In this document: positions 20,246 through 30,750 of the stretch, piece by piece | How the letters are laid out: every line of letters starts with the position of its first letter | Position numbering within the stretch: the stretch's first letter is position 1 | Assembly (NCBI GenBank): GCA_048772705.1 | Contig: JBLWGC010000033.1 | Span: 186,001-250,000 of the forward strand | Source of the DNA: Leidyana gryllorum EB-2025a | Lineage: Eukaryota; Apicomplexa | Length of the DNA: 64,000 nucleotides | Direction: 5' to 3' | The notes under the pieces: model-generated | Seen by the model: the letters and a program-made list of their open reading frames with translations, nothing else | Told to the model about the DNA's origin: nothing | Databases searched by the model: none | Translations under genes and position numbers: made by a program

Positions 20246-21814
20246 TCAGATAGCCGCGGCCGTGAGCGACTCGGAACAAATATTTGAGGTCAGATCACTG
20301 TCATTCTGCTCCTCCAGAGACTGCTGCTGCTGTCTCATTCGGCTACACAATGCGTCAAAGTCATCAAGAGAACACTTCTCATATACGCCAACGCATTCAA
20401 CGGGCCCTTCTCCGCCCTGAGTGTGGGCGAACAGGCGATATTTTCCATCAGAATTGATGAGACGCCATCCATAACCGCCGCCCGCCTCAACGAGCGCTCC
20501 TTCGCGGGTCTCAACAGCTAATACCCAACTGTTTTTAGAGCAATCCTGGCGGTAAATCCGGGGAGACGTATCGGATGACTCTGGTCGGGAAGCCATGATG
20601 CCTTCCTCTCTCTCCAGACGCGTTTCCCATACATTGTCTTCCACCTGCCGCGTGGTAAAGCGTCCCTGGTACCATGCGGGCAACAGCCCATTTTCAATGA
20701 TGCACGTGCGAATGAAACCGTTGTAATCCTGGTATGGACTGGCGGTCGTGACGCCGTCTCCTTTCCCACCATCCGGCCAAATTAGAGACCAACGACTCCA
20801 TCCGTGTTCTTGGACCCAATCCAAGTCTTCTCCCTTCTCCGAGAGACACGAATCGCTACACGGAAGGGATTTGGACGCGGCGTAAGGGGTCCGAATATAC
20901 AATCTGTGTGGATCTGGACAGCCGTACTTGAAGCGTAACAGGGCGCCCAGTACAGCACCTTCAACTTGTATGAGATGATCACCACTGGCTCGATGCTCCA
21001 AAAACGAAGGCCCTTCGTCGAACTGGAAGTAATTCGGTGGCTGACAGCGACCAGCCAAATTATGGAGCTCATCCCACGCCAGTGCCCCTTTTCCCTCAAA
21101 GACAGGTGGAATTGGTTTCCAGTCCCGTCTCACTTTGAGTGACACATTGCGCCCTCCAATTGGGACCTCAACAATCAGCACGTTGGCGCCACTCTTGTCA
21201 GCCGTAACAGCAGCCGTTGCTGCAACTCGTTGGTACTCTTCTTTTCTCGCATCATAGTAGAGGACAATTGTCTCATTTTTCGACTCATCATCACCGAGGG
21301 GGTTGCGAAGCACAGCAACCGCGAGAGGCTCACCGTCGTTGTCGACGAGTAGCACTCGAGCGTCAGTATGAGTCTCGGGTATTTCGACCTCCAAATCCTT
21401 GGTACCAACAATCGCGGGATACGTTAGACCCGCCACCAATCGGTACATTAGAGAGATCTCACCACAGCACTCTGCAACGGACTTGGTGGAGGGCTCTCCG
21501 AAATCCGGCGGGTTCTCGAACCGCCACGTCCGCATCCCTCCGACTCTCAAATCCTCATCGCACCCGATCAGACTGATCAGTTCCCCTCCCATCTCGTTCA
21601 ATACCCATTTGACGTTCTCACTTGGGGTACAACAAGTTGCCACGGCCTTCTCGAGCTCGTCATCGAGATATTCACTCGTCCATTCGTGGATGCACCAAGG
21701 CTCAACGTGGGTGGGCGGCCTGGCGGCAACGGCGGATTCTATGACGGAGAAGACTTTATTGAGCGAAACCTTCCGGCTATGACCATTGACAGCGGCAAAT
21801 TGGGGAGTTCGCAT
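20246..21814 (-). CDS. MRxP family protein, paralogue 3
   Basis: Single exon, 522 aa, start MRTPQFAAVNG at 21814, with an A8 run (coding strand) 11 nt upstream. Motifs: VEPWCIHEW, LMYRLVAGLTYP, ETHTDARVLLV, LAVAVLRNP, RLYIRTPYAASKSLPC, EDLDWVQEHGWSRWSLIW, LLPAWYQGRF, RLEREEGIMAS, then a C-terminal EKCSLDDFDALCSRM. The last third aligns with paralogue 1 (VECIVVNEKLTHEGLGKLC against VECVGVYEKCSLDDFDALC), showing full-length homology. About 200 bp separate its stop from the paralogue 2 start. Cytosolic or nuclear location is inferred from the lack of any targeting signal. Function unknown. Confidence 0.8.
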   Translation of the reverse strand: MRTPQFAAVNGHSRKVSLNKVFSVIESAVAARPPTHVEPWCIHEWTSEYLDDELEKAVATCCTPSENVKWVLNEMGGELISLIGCDEDLRVGGMRTWRFENPPDFGEPSTKSVAECCGEISLMYRLVAGLTYPAIVGTKDLEVEIPETHTDARVLLVDNDGEPLAVAVLRNPLGDDESKNETIVLYYDARKEEYQRVAATAAVTADKSGANVLIVEVPIGGRNVSLKVRRDWKPIPPVFEGKGALAWDELHNLAGRCQPPNYFQFDEGPSFLEHRASGDHLIQVEGAVLGALLRFKYGCPDPHRLYIRTPYAASKSLPCSDSCLSEKGEDLDWVQEHGWSRWSLIWPDGGKGDGVTTASPYQDYNGFIRTCIIENGLLPAWYQGRFTTRQVEDNVWETRLEREEGIMASRPESSDTSPRIYRQDCSKNSWVLAVETREGALVEAGGGYGWRLINSDGKYRLFAHTQGGEGPVECVGVYEKCSLDDFDALCSRMRQQQQSLEEQNDSDLTSNICSESLTAAAI

Positions 21815-22176
21815 ATCGGCTGGCCTTTTTTTTCACCCTTTGGCCGCCTGAAAATGCTTCATCAGACGTAAAACTGCCAGAATAGAAAGGCGAGAGGTCA
21901 GAGAGAGACAGAAAGAGATGATACGTAGAGAATTTGGCCACAACGTCCCTGGACAGACATTATCTTTGTCTCTCGCTGTTGACGGAGTGCACCAATCTCA
22001 GCACAAAGCCGATGCTGTCGCGATCGACGTAGGGGTCGATGACTTCGAGCGATTCTTTCGGCCGCCGATATCGCTGACAAAGCGATGAAAATAGATTCCT
22101 TTCGGAGTCTGCTGCCGACTCCCAGCCAGATAGACATAATACGACAGACAAGAGAGTACTTGACGTACGGGAAAGT

Positions 22177-22260
22177 CCGCGATCGGATCCCTTTAGGCCG
22201 CGATCAGATCCCTTTAGGCCGCGATCGGGTCCCTTTAGGCCGCGATCGGGTCCCTTTAGG
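22177..22260. repeat. 21-bp x 4 tandem repeat
   Basis: Four adjacent units of 21 bp (22177-22197, 22198-22218, 22219-22239, 22240-22260), each containing gcgatcgggtccctttagg or a one-base variant; the later two are identical. A GTAAG follows the last unit. In one plus frame the unit encodes a 7-residue repeat (GRDRVPL). Confidence 0.85.
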
Positions 22261-22429
22261 TAAGACATGTGGAAGATGGCTTGGTGATGGTGCCCTTCCC
22301 TCCTCGTTTGCAGAACTTCGCCCTGGAGGCTACGCCGGAAGTCATCAGTGATGACAGATGGTTGACAGAATTTGATCGCTGACTAAGAGCTAAGGGACAG
22401 CGGAAGCGGCTCCAACGGAGACGGAAGGC

Positions 22430-22840
22430 CGCCGGTCTGCCCGCTAAAGAGAGCTGTTTTTCACTAAGCGCAAACACGTTCCAGCGTTTGTCTATGAAAA
22501 TGCGACGACGAAGGAGCTCTCTCAGCATTACAGAACACAGTCTATTGAAAGGGTTGTTGCAGAGGTTTCCCGGAGTGATACCCATTGCACCGATATCATC
22601 CAGTATGCAAAGCGTTAGTTTGGCCATCGTCAATTGGTCAACAGCAGTGTATTGCTGCCAACCGGTAAGCTATGATGGCGAGAAGGAGTTGCTGCAGAGA
22701 AATGTATGTAGCAAAGGTTTCCCGAAGTAATATCCACATTTACGATATCCTCCAGTATGCAGAGCAGATATTATAGCCAACCACAATTGGCCTTCACACT
22801 GTAAAGTATCGTGTGTGACCGGTAAGCTTGGTGGCGAGTG
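22430..22840 (+). pseudogene. Decayed coding sequence with duplicated exon-like block
   Basis: A plus frame at about 22459-22617 reads as sensible protein (for example KRKHVPAFVYENATTKEL, then VAEVSRSDTHCTDIIQYAKR) and stops at TAG. A second copy at about 22700-22763 reads VAKVSRSNIHIYDILQYAEQ and then stops. DNA blocks 22557-22681 and 22711-22836 align along their length, and each ends in a CCGGTAAGC donor-like sequence. The similarity is better conserved in this frame than in the others, suggesting former selection on the protein. I could not assemble a full gene on either strand. It may be a pseudogene or exons of a gene I failed to join. Family unknown. Confidence 0.35.
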
Positions 22841-23163
22841 TCTGTTGTGTGTGTGTGTGTGTGTGTGAGTGAGTGACAATCGACGAGGCCGAAATAAATT
22901 TTAGAGCCGCGATTGAGATGTTCTGTCGTAGACGAGGGTGGGTGTGATTGTTTGTGGGGCGGTCGAGGCAGTGAGAGAGGAATGTGACGGTGAAAGAGTG
23001 ATTAGCAAAATCAGAACGAGTGATTGATTGATTGATTAGTGAGACAGAACGTGGCGGATGCGACGGTGGCGCAGAGGAGTGTTGCGTATCTGTTGTATCT
23101 GTAAGAGTTGTTCATAGGAATTGTTTTAAGCCCTCTTGTTGTTTGTGGTTTTCAAGTTCTACA

Positions 23164-24719
23164 ATGAGGGGGTTCACTATGTTTGGTATCATATCTGGCT
23201 TGGTTTTATCTACTGCGAGGAGGATAATGCATCAAGGCCACGAACAGGTGTTCAACTACACCAGCCCTTCCGAAGTTTTTGGTCCAGTAAATAGTACGAT
23301 CAAAGCCCGATCTATCGCACGTCGACGGGCTGCGCGTTTGGCTTCTGGCAATCCCGAGCATTATGCTCGCCGCACTCCAGGGGACTGTAGCTTTCCCTTC
23401 AACGTACTCATCCTGCAAGACGCCACGGGGTCATTCGAACGCTCCTTCTTCGCTGTTATGGGCCAGGCTTTGACCGTCTTGGCCGACGAAGTATTCGTCG
23501 ACCATCCGGGCAGTACATTCTCTATCGTGTCTTATCAGGACAAGCCGATCAATGAGCTTGGAGAAGAGTCAGATCGCTGTTTCTCGGTGAAGCTTCTTTC
23601 CACAGAAGACAGCGGAGTGATGCTCGACAAATACTCCGACATCGAGAACGGCGGTGGCTACGACTGGCCCGAGAATCAATTTGGTGCTCTCGTGGCAACT
23701 CTTGAAAGCCCCCAGTCCCTCCCCTGGATTGATGAGGAGTTGGGAACCCCTCTCATCATTCACATCACCGATGCCGGCCCCCACTATGACGGAGACTCTG
23801 TGCAGACTCTCTACCCACAGCTATCACGGTGGCCGGGATACTTTGATGAAACCCACACTGAAGACTACTGTACCCGATACTACTACCCGAACGTTAGTCC
23901 TCACCTCCCCCCACTTTTCTCTGCCGTCTCCGTCCTCTCCCGGGCTGGGCTCCCCTTATCTTCCAGGTCCCCTCTCTCTTCCCTTTCCCTTATCTTCCAG
24001 GTCCCGTCTCTCTCTTCCTTCTCTCTTCTCTCTCTTCTCCCTCTCCACCTCTCCCCTCTCCACCCCACTTTTCTCTGTCGCTCTCTTCCTTCATGTCTCC
24101 CTGGTTGCTCTGTATCTCAGTCGACTTGTGTGTGTCTCTGCAGGCTTGGGACGTGGCCGACACTGTGATCAAGCACAACGCCTACGTTTCCACACTGATT
24201 TTCAATTCTCATTTGTATGGCGACCTCGCACTGGACGCTTGGACTTGGTTCAACAGTCTGTTGGACCAGGACGACTGTTTTGTGACTGCAGCGGACGATG
24301 ACAGTCTCAGCTGGTTGGCACACTTTGTGGAGGTCATCAACAATATTCGTGGCGAGGAGTGTGGGCCTCTGGGTGGCACGACGACCACCACTGCACCTGC
24401 CTCGGGCGATACAACGTCGATGCCTCCAGTTTCCGGGAGCACGAGTCCCACCGAGGCGGCGGTGACCCCACAAGGCACTCTGGAGACGGCTACTGCGAGC
24501 CTGGAAGGGTCTGGTGCTGGTACTGGTAGCACTCAGGACGCAGGCAGCAGTTCTACAACGACGACGAGCGGTGAGGACGGCAGCACAGAGGATCAGGGAA
24601 CAGTGTCAACTACCGCGTGTGAGTGCCCGTCGGAGGACCCGTGCTGCCAGCAGCAACCCGAGTTCCTTCTGGCTATTCTGCGACGACCGAGCGAATTGGA
24701 CATCCATATGAAAGAATAA
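23164..24719 (+). CDS. Secreted vWA protein, paralogue 3
   Basis: Exons 23164-23892 and 24144-24719; 434 aa. The start MRGFTMFGIISGLVLSTA gives a signal peptide; an in-frame Met 44 codons upstream is rejected. A basic pro-region (ARSIARRRAARLA) precedes a vWA domain with MIDAS-like LILQDATGSF, GGGYDWPENQFGAL and ITDAGPHYDGD. A Thr/Ser/Gly stalk follows, then a Cys-rich CECPSEDPCC and the tail RRPSELDIHMKE. The intron is 251 nt, five times the norm, phase 0, and extremely pyrimidine-rich. It is homologous to vWA copies 1 and 2, but the sequence is much diverged. Paralogue 4 follows in tandem on the same strand. Confidence 0.85.
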
Positions 24720-24838
24720 GCGTAATCCCAGGATAGACTGCGACTTTAGAAGCGTTGGCTTTGGAGGCGGTGCGCCCAGATGCACTGGACGACGGCGAGA
24801 CTGACTTCTGCAGGTCAAGGATTTGATTATAGATTAGG

Positions 24839-24857
24839 ACACACACACACACACACG
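24839..24857. repeat. AC microsatellite
   Basis: Run of acacacac in the spacer between vWA paralogues 3 and 4. Confidence 0.7.
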
Positions 24858-25132
24858 ATCGATAGGACTCACTGCTGTACTCAGTCTGTTTTGTTGTGCG
24901 AAGCTCATCCGGTCTCTCGACAAAGATCAGCAGCAGATCGGTTTTTGAAGAGAGTCAGGGGACACAGGGCGAGATAGATCCGTTCACTCACTTCCACTTC
25001 CCAATCTGTTTAATCTTGAGGGAGACGGGGGAGGGGGGGGTTCGGGTCGTTCTGTTCTTTTATTTTCACGACTCTCCTGACTTTGAAATCTGCTTTTCTC
25101 TTTCTCTACTTGAATTGTACTCTTCGGACGTG

Positions 25133-26629
25133 ATGCAGCTTTTGAGTTTGTATTTGGTTGGGTGCGTTGCTGTTGTTGAGGGCATCCGCATTCAGAACCA
25201 TGTGGTGACCCGTATGCCTACTCTTGCCCTGCCTGATGTGTTTGGGCCCGTTACCACCGAGATGTTTGAGCGAGCTCGTCATCGACGAAGCCAGGCTGCC
25301 AAAAAAGCCCATTTGACGCCCGGAAAGGGCGCTCGGGCAGGGAACGCGTGTGACATGTGTGTAAACCTGGTGCTCCACCAAGACACTACTCTTGACTGGA
25401 CTCCAGAATTCCGAGCCCAGATTGGTGGACAGTTTCAGCATATCCTCCAAGACCTCAGTGACAACCATCCCGGATCCACTTTTTCTGTAGTTACCTTTCA
25501 AGACAAGCCCATTCCCGAGCTTGGGGAATTGACCGACTACTGCGTCTCCTACGATGCTCGTATGCTATCAGACCCCGTCGCGATGCTTGAGACATACGCA
25601 TCCACACCCGAAGGTGTTGGCTACGACTGGCCCGAGAATCAGTTCAGCAGTTTGTACGAGTTGATAAACTCGCCCTCTTACCTCCCGTGGTCTGATCACA
25701 GCGAGTGTTCTAACCTCGTCATCACCATCACAGACTCGTCTCCTCACTTTGAGGGAGACGAGTGGCAGATCGACTATCCCAATCTGTCCCAATACACCGC
25801 CGACTACGATGAAACTCAAGCCGACAAGTTTTGCAACCAAAAGTACTATCCCACGGTAAGCAGGCGATAGTGTTGGTGAACTAACTCATTTGCCCTCCCC
25901 CTCTTCAGCCTCACCTGGTGGCCGACGCACTATTGGACATGAACATTCATCATGGCACCATAGTGTGGCGCGCTGGTGACATCAACACGTTAGCTCTGCG
26001 AGGGTGGGCTTGGTTCGACTCGTTGGTGGGCGAGGAAGATGCCTTTACACAAGCCCTGTTTGATGACGATGAGGATTGGATGACTCCCCTCGAGAACATC
26101 CTGAGGGCATTCGTCGGCGAGGAGTGCGGCGCCAATAGCTCCACTACACGGCCTCCGGTAAGACAGAAGGCGGTCAATATGTGTCAAAATTCACACACCC
26201 CAACAGACGACCACTGCGCCCGCCACAGACGGCACTATTGACGGTGCCGGGACCGAAGAGATCCTCTCGACTGAAGGAGATGAGAGCACGCGAGCCTCCT
26301 CAACATCACCAGCAGCAGCAGACAGTACTGAAAGCCGCACTGATGCCACCACCACTAGCCTACCGTTGGTGACAAGTGGCGAGCCGACCCCATCGACCGA
26401 GGAGGGAGCAGAAGTCTCCAGTACTCCCTCCCCAACCACCAGCGCTGAATCGGCCACTTCGGTAGAAGTGTCCGATATGGGCAGCTCGGGGTCTGTCGTC
26501 GGCGGCGGGCCCAGCTCAACGGGGATCTGTTACTGTCCGTCGGAGGATCCGTGTTGTATGGTACAGCCTGAGTTGTACCTGATGATCAAGAAGAAACCCT
26601 CGGAGTTTGATATGCACATGAAGGCATAA
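25133..26629 (+). CDS. Secreted vWA protein, paralogue 4, with altered MIDAS
   Basis: Exons 25133-25855, 25909-26157, 26207-26629 (introns 53 and 49 nt); 464 aa. Signal peptide MQLLSLYLVGCVAVVEG. A basic linker (ARHRRSQAAKKA) is followed by a vWA domain: VLHQDTTLDW in place of the DxTGS MIDAS motif, GVGYDWPENQFSSL and ITDSSPHFEGD. The first intron sits exactly where paralogue 3 has its 251-nt intron, in phase 0, after a KYYPT/YYYPN segment. The second intron, in the stalk, is absent from paralogue 3. Ser/Thr-rich stalk, then CYCPSEDPCC and the tail KKPSEFDMHMKA. Loss of the MIDAS Ser may weaken metal binding. Confidence 0.85.
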
Positions 26630-26724
26630 TCAATGCAAAGAATCGGTCTCTCACCCCCACTTTGAAGGGGGTGCGAGCCAAGTTTGTTGTTGTTGTGTGT
26701 TTAAGTATTTTGAGCGTCTTTCTC

Positions 26725-29700
26725 TCAGGCCGGTACGCTTTCTGTGACTGCAAGTAGCAGGTTAGTAGCTGTAAAGTGACATTTCCGAGAAAAAGCACCA
26801 TTAAAGTCATATTCAAGTAGGCAGCCACGCTTTCGGGCGTCTTTGAGAGAGTTTATGACCTCCGCATTCTGGTCATAGACACATAGATCGGCAGCCGCAA
26901 TGCTCGGCTCTTCAATTCCACGACCCGCCCGTGATGCTGACAAGAAGATGGGGAGAGAGACACTGAAACTACTCACCTGTACCACATAGATCCCACAGCT
27001 GAAGCATCCCATTGGCAGTCGTACAAGCCAATAGTTCACTGCCGTGTGCCGGCGCCAAACTAGTCGCCATATCATCCTTTCCCCCCACTGTGATTGTATT
27101 CATCATCTTTCCTGCCACCAAGTCCCAGATCTGGACCACTGGCGACATGCTGCCGGAGAGGGCCAGATACCTTCCATTGGGTGCAAACTCAATCAATCGG
27201 GGGCACTGGATGCCGTTGATCAACCCCACAATGTCAGGAACCCGTGGATCCCATAGTCTGATACGATCATCGCTCGCTCCGGTGGCCATCAGTATGGAAT
27301 TCTGGTGAATCCTAACAACCTCGACTTGACCGCCGTGACGAGTGAAGATCCGAATTGGGTTGACTCGATCCATCGACCACACACATGCTGCTCGATCTAC
27401 GTGACCCGTGAGGAACTCGTAGCCATAAGTATCGACATCCAGCGAGAGAATCGCTGAACCACCTGCAGAGAGAGCGATCATAGAGAGAGAAAGAGAAGGA
27501 GAGAAGTGGATATATAACATTGGGCCCGGCCGCGGCCGCCGCCGCTCGGGCAAACTTAAACTCACTTCGATAGGAATGCAGACAATACGAATTATTGATA
27601 TCCCATAAGCACATCCGTCCATCGTAGGAGGTCGATACGCCCATTTGCACATTGCCGCCGCTGAGGAAAGGGCTGAGAAACTCGAATCCCGTGACGGGGA
27701 GTTCGTGTTCCGCCAAACACTTGGGTTTATAGGGTTGCTGGGCGAGCATGGGCTCTTCTAACCGTTCCAAGAACCCTTCGAGATCTTCAGGATTATTTGG
27801 CGCAATCTCAGCGAAGGCCTGATCAATTTTCGGACCCGATATACAGATCTTATGTCCTCCCATATTGACAGTGACTCCGGAGGACTCGAGTTGATTACTC
27901 TCTTCCTGGCGTGTGGCTTCCGGATCGCTGGCGCGCTGCTGGGCGTGTAATAAGAGCCAGGGATTGAAAACAGCTCTTTTGTACAGATCTGTACACCGCG
28001 ACCACTGGGCCTCCTGCAGATCGAATATCCAAACTGACCGACTGTTCCGATCCGAGACTCCGATGAGACGGCCGTACTCCTTCTCCAACGAGATCACGTC
28101 GCAGTCAGCAGGTGGACCCTTTCCAATGCCGGGCCACGTCGTGACTGTGTTTATATTGAGGGAGACTATACTGGGCAACTTGGTCAGATTTATGTCATCG
28201 CGACCCAACAGCGCTTCATAGCTACGATTCTTCGCCATACGATGTCTCCATTCAAGCGCGGGATGGTTCCCGACGGGCAGTCGATATAACTGCAACAATT
28301 CTTTCTGCAGCACTTTGGCTGTGGGTTCGGCTTTAGGAATGCGATCGTCTCCGGCTTCGTCGAAGGGGTCAGGAGGCAGGCCGCACAGCGCCACCAGAGA
28401 TGGCGTTACGATGGCTCCACCAACGTCGCGCATTTGGGGCCCTTTCCAGTGGTAAGACGTCAGTGTCGCTACAATGCCCGCCGTTTGCGCGCTGCCTCCA
28501 TACCCGTCATTCGGCATCTCAAATGACAGTCGCTTCTGCAGGATGTCCAAAATAACTGTCTCATTATCCAATGTCAGACGAGTTGTCAATAGTTTACGGG
28601 TCAATAAGTCAACCTGCGAGGTGATGATCAAAGTGTGACGCGCCGCCAACTCACCTTGATGTGAAAACGCTCTCCACGGAGAACCCGCAGCACAAAAGGA
28701 CAGTCCTTCAGCACTGCTAAGCTCTTCACTCGCCGCATCTCGAGGATCTGTGGAGAGAAAGAGAGAGAGAATTGGTCAAACAAAGAGTAAGAGAGTGAAA
28801 GAGTGAGCTCACCTCGTCATGATGTGTGGGATAATGTCCTTCGCCAAATTTGCGTAAGAACTGTTCCGCTCGGCTGAGAGACACCGAAATCAGACGGATC
28901 CAGAGCTCAACAAAGACAACGAATGCAATCTCTCTCATTGCGTGACGCACACTATCCACGGCTTGGAGAGTCCAGTTCCAAAAGTTGCCGTAGATGGCGG
29001 CGAAGTTCCTATAGCAGGCGAGAGGGTTCTCCTTTGCGTTCAATCGTCGAACCGCGGCCACTAACTGTGGTCCCACAGTACCTCGTGCAGACGTGACAAC
29101 ATTGTCACTGTGTCCTAAGCTTCCCCGATTGCAGTCTTCTTCAATGAGATTGGCCATGGCGTTATATCCAGTTTTCTTGAGCACTCTTAATGCATTCTGC
29201 AAATCCATGGACAGATTGTTGCTGTTGTTGGTGGTGTTAGTATTGTTGTTGGTGCTGCCGGTGCTGCTGTTGTTGGTGTTGGAAGGGGGAGCGATGGTGT
29301 TCGGAGGGGGCACCGAATCAACTTTGACAGGTGGCGGGCGTTGGTGGATTTGCCAGGGGGACGCCGTATGCGGGTACTGTTGTGGCGTGGATTGAGACGC
29401 TGGGCTTTCGGAGGGAGGAGGCTGTTGTTGTGGGTTTTGACTTGGAGGAGCAGCTTGTTGTTGTTGTGTGGGCCAAGTACTCCATACATCGTGAGCGGCC
29501 GGTTGCGCGTCCGACACGGGGGGCTGGGACTGAGCCGCAGCCTGCGGATTATTCTGACTTGAGGAGGCATTCTCAGTGCTCGCAGCTTGGCTGGCTGGCT
29601 GCTGGGAATATCCAACTTGACCAACCGCCCAAAAGTCATTGGGGTTGCTTGGTGCAGGTGGCCTGGTGACGGGGGACGGGTTGCCTGGGGCTTGAGCATT

Positions 29701-30126
29701 TGGCGGCTGACGAGTGGCGGTTTGCGGATAGACGTGTGGGTATTGGGCGGCCACTGGGAGTCCAGTTCGAGGGTCATACGCTTGGGCTTTGGGCTGTGGC
29801 TGTTGAGTAGGCCTTGGGGGCATGAAGCGCATATTTGGGTGCTGGCGTAGCCCAGGCGAGTGCTTGCTCGGGTCTCCAGGCGGTGATTGTTGCGGGGCAA
29901 CCTGTATGAACTGAGAGTCCCTCCGATATTGCGGAGGGGGATATTGATTCGAGCCCGGCGGCGGCTGCATTGGATAAAATGCAGACGGCGATGATTGCAC
30001 TGGCGGCGGCAACCGCCCGAACTGCTGCTGCACATTCCCTTGAGCTACATATTGGCCCGACTTGGAGCCCTCTGGAGGCGGTTGAGATGTATCAGGGACC
30101 TCCTGCCCCAGACTGTTTTTATTCAT
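26725..30126 (-). CDS. TAF5: TFIID subunit TAF5 (WD40)
   Basis: Five exons: 30126-28813, 28747-28655, 28613-27566, 27462-26977, 26936-26725; 1050 aa. The N-terminal ~330 residues are Pro/Gln/Asn-rich. Then a LisH-like segment (LRVLKKTGYNAMANLIEED) and the TAF5 NTD2 helical domain (YRNFAAIYGNFWNWTL, EQFLRKFGEGHYPTHHDE, ILEMRRVKSLAV) are followed by C-terminal WD repeats with CLWDIN, CVWSMDR, IRLWDPR, QIWDLV and LQLWDLC, closing with RKCHFTATNLLLAV. TAF5 scaffolds TFIID and SAGA in the nucleus. Introns are 65, 41, 103 and 40 nt. Its start is only 12 nt after the YOS1 stop on the same strand. Confidence 0.92.
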
Positions 30127-30138
30127 CCACACTAGTTT

Positions 30139-30712
30139 TCAGCCAAACACCCCCTCTACTGTGATGACGCAGAGGTTCAACAGTATCAATGGAACTGCAT
30201 CAAACCTTTAGTAACTCCCACAACGCTCAGTCCTCACCCTTCAAGTAGTTGCGCAAAGCGTACAGAGCCAGGGACACTTGAAATCGCAGCCCCTCCCCAT
30301 ACGCTGGCTTGTCCAAGTTGTCTGCAGTCAATCAATGTTGAAAATGGCGACCACTTAGAACCAGTTAGGACGGACACACAGACACACACAAGGCGGCGAT
30401 TAATCACTAACACACAACCACACGGGGGCCGACGAACGGTAGACAGACAGCGGCAGGCAGGGCAGCGGGACCGGGAAGACCAGTTCGACCGACCGACCCT
30501 CTTGGCTACAACGAGTCTCTCGCGGGGGCGGATTCGGGCGGCCCTCTTCTTCCACTCTCACTCTCTCTCTCACTCTCACTCTCTCAGGCTTCATCACACA
30601 TCGAGTCAAGGAAGTGCTTACATTTAGCCAGAACTCGGCGGTCGTTGAGAATGGCAAGTGCGTTGGCCAGGAGCACTGAGGCTTCTAGCAGGCTCCAAAG
30701 TGAGATGCCCAT
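30139..30712 (-). CDS. YOS1: YOS1 / IER3IP1-like ER-Golgi transport protein
   Basis: Exons 30712-30622, 30321-30238, 30194-30139; 76 aa, close to the family length of about 80. N-terminal hydrophobic helix MGISLWSLLEASVLLANALA is followed by ILNDRRVLAKYNLDKP. The C-terminal helix VPLILLNLCVITVEGVFG matches the conserved VPLI-x-LN ending of YOS1. In yeast, YOS1 works with YIP1 and YIF1 in ER-derived vesicle transport. Intron 1 is 300 nt, the longest in the window, with AC-rich and CT-rich tracts; intron 2 is 43 nt. It sits 38 nt after SLBP and 12 nt before TAF5. The gene is too split to show as one open frame, but the three exons join without a break. Confidence 0.88.
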
Positions 30713-30750
30713 TGTTTTTTGCTCTGTTTCTCGAGCGACGGCTAACTAGT

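Larger units (their letters stand above)
21815..23163. other. Repeat-rich region with decayed coding remnants
   Basis: 1.35 kb upstream of vWA gene 3 without an intact gene. It contains a 4 x 21-bp tandem repeat, a duplicated exon-like block, a TG microsatellite at 22845-22867 and short TGAT repeats near 23022-23038. See the separate entries. Confidence 0.5.

Noticed and set aside
30400-30657. Minus-strand 85-aa frame in the YOS1 intron
   Set aside because: It lies over the exon 1 end and intron of YOS1 in another frame, is low complexity and has no domain.
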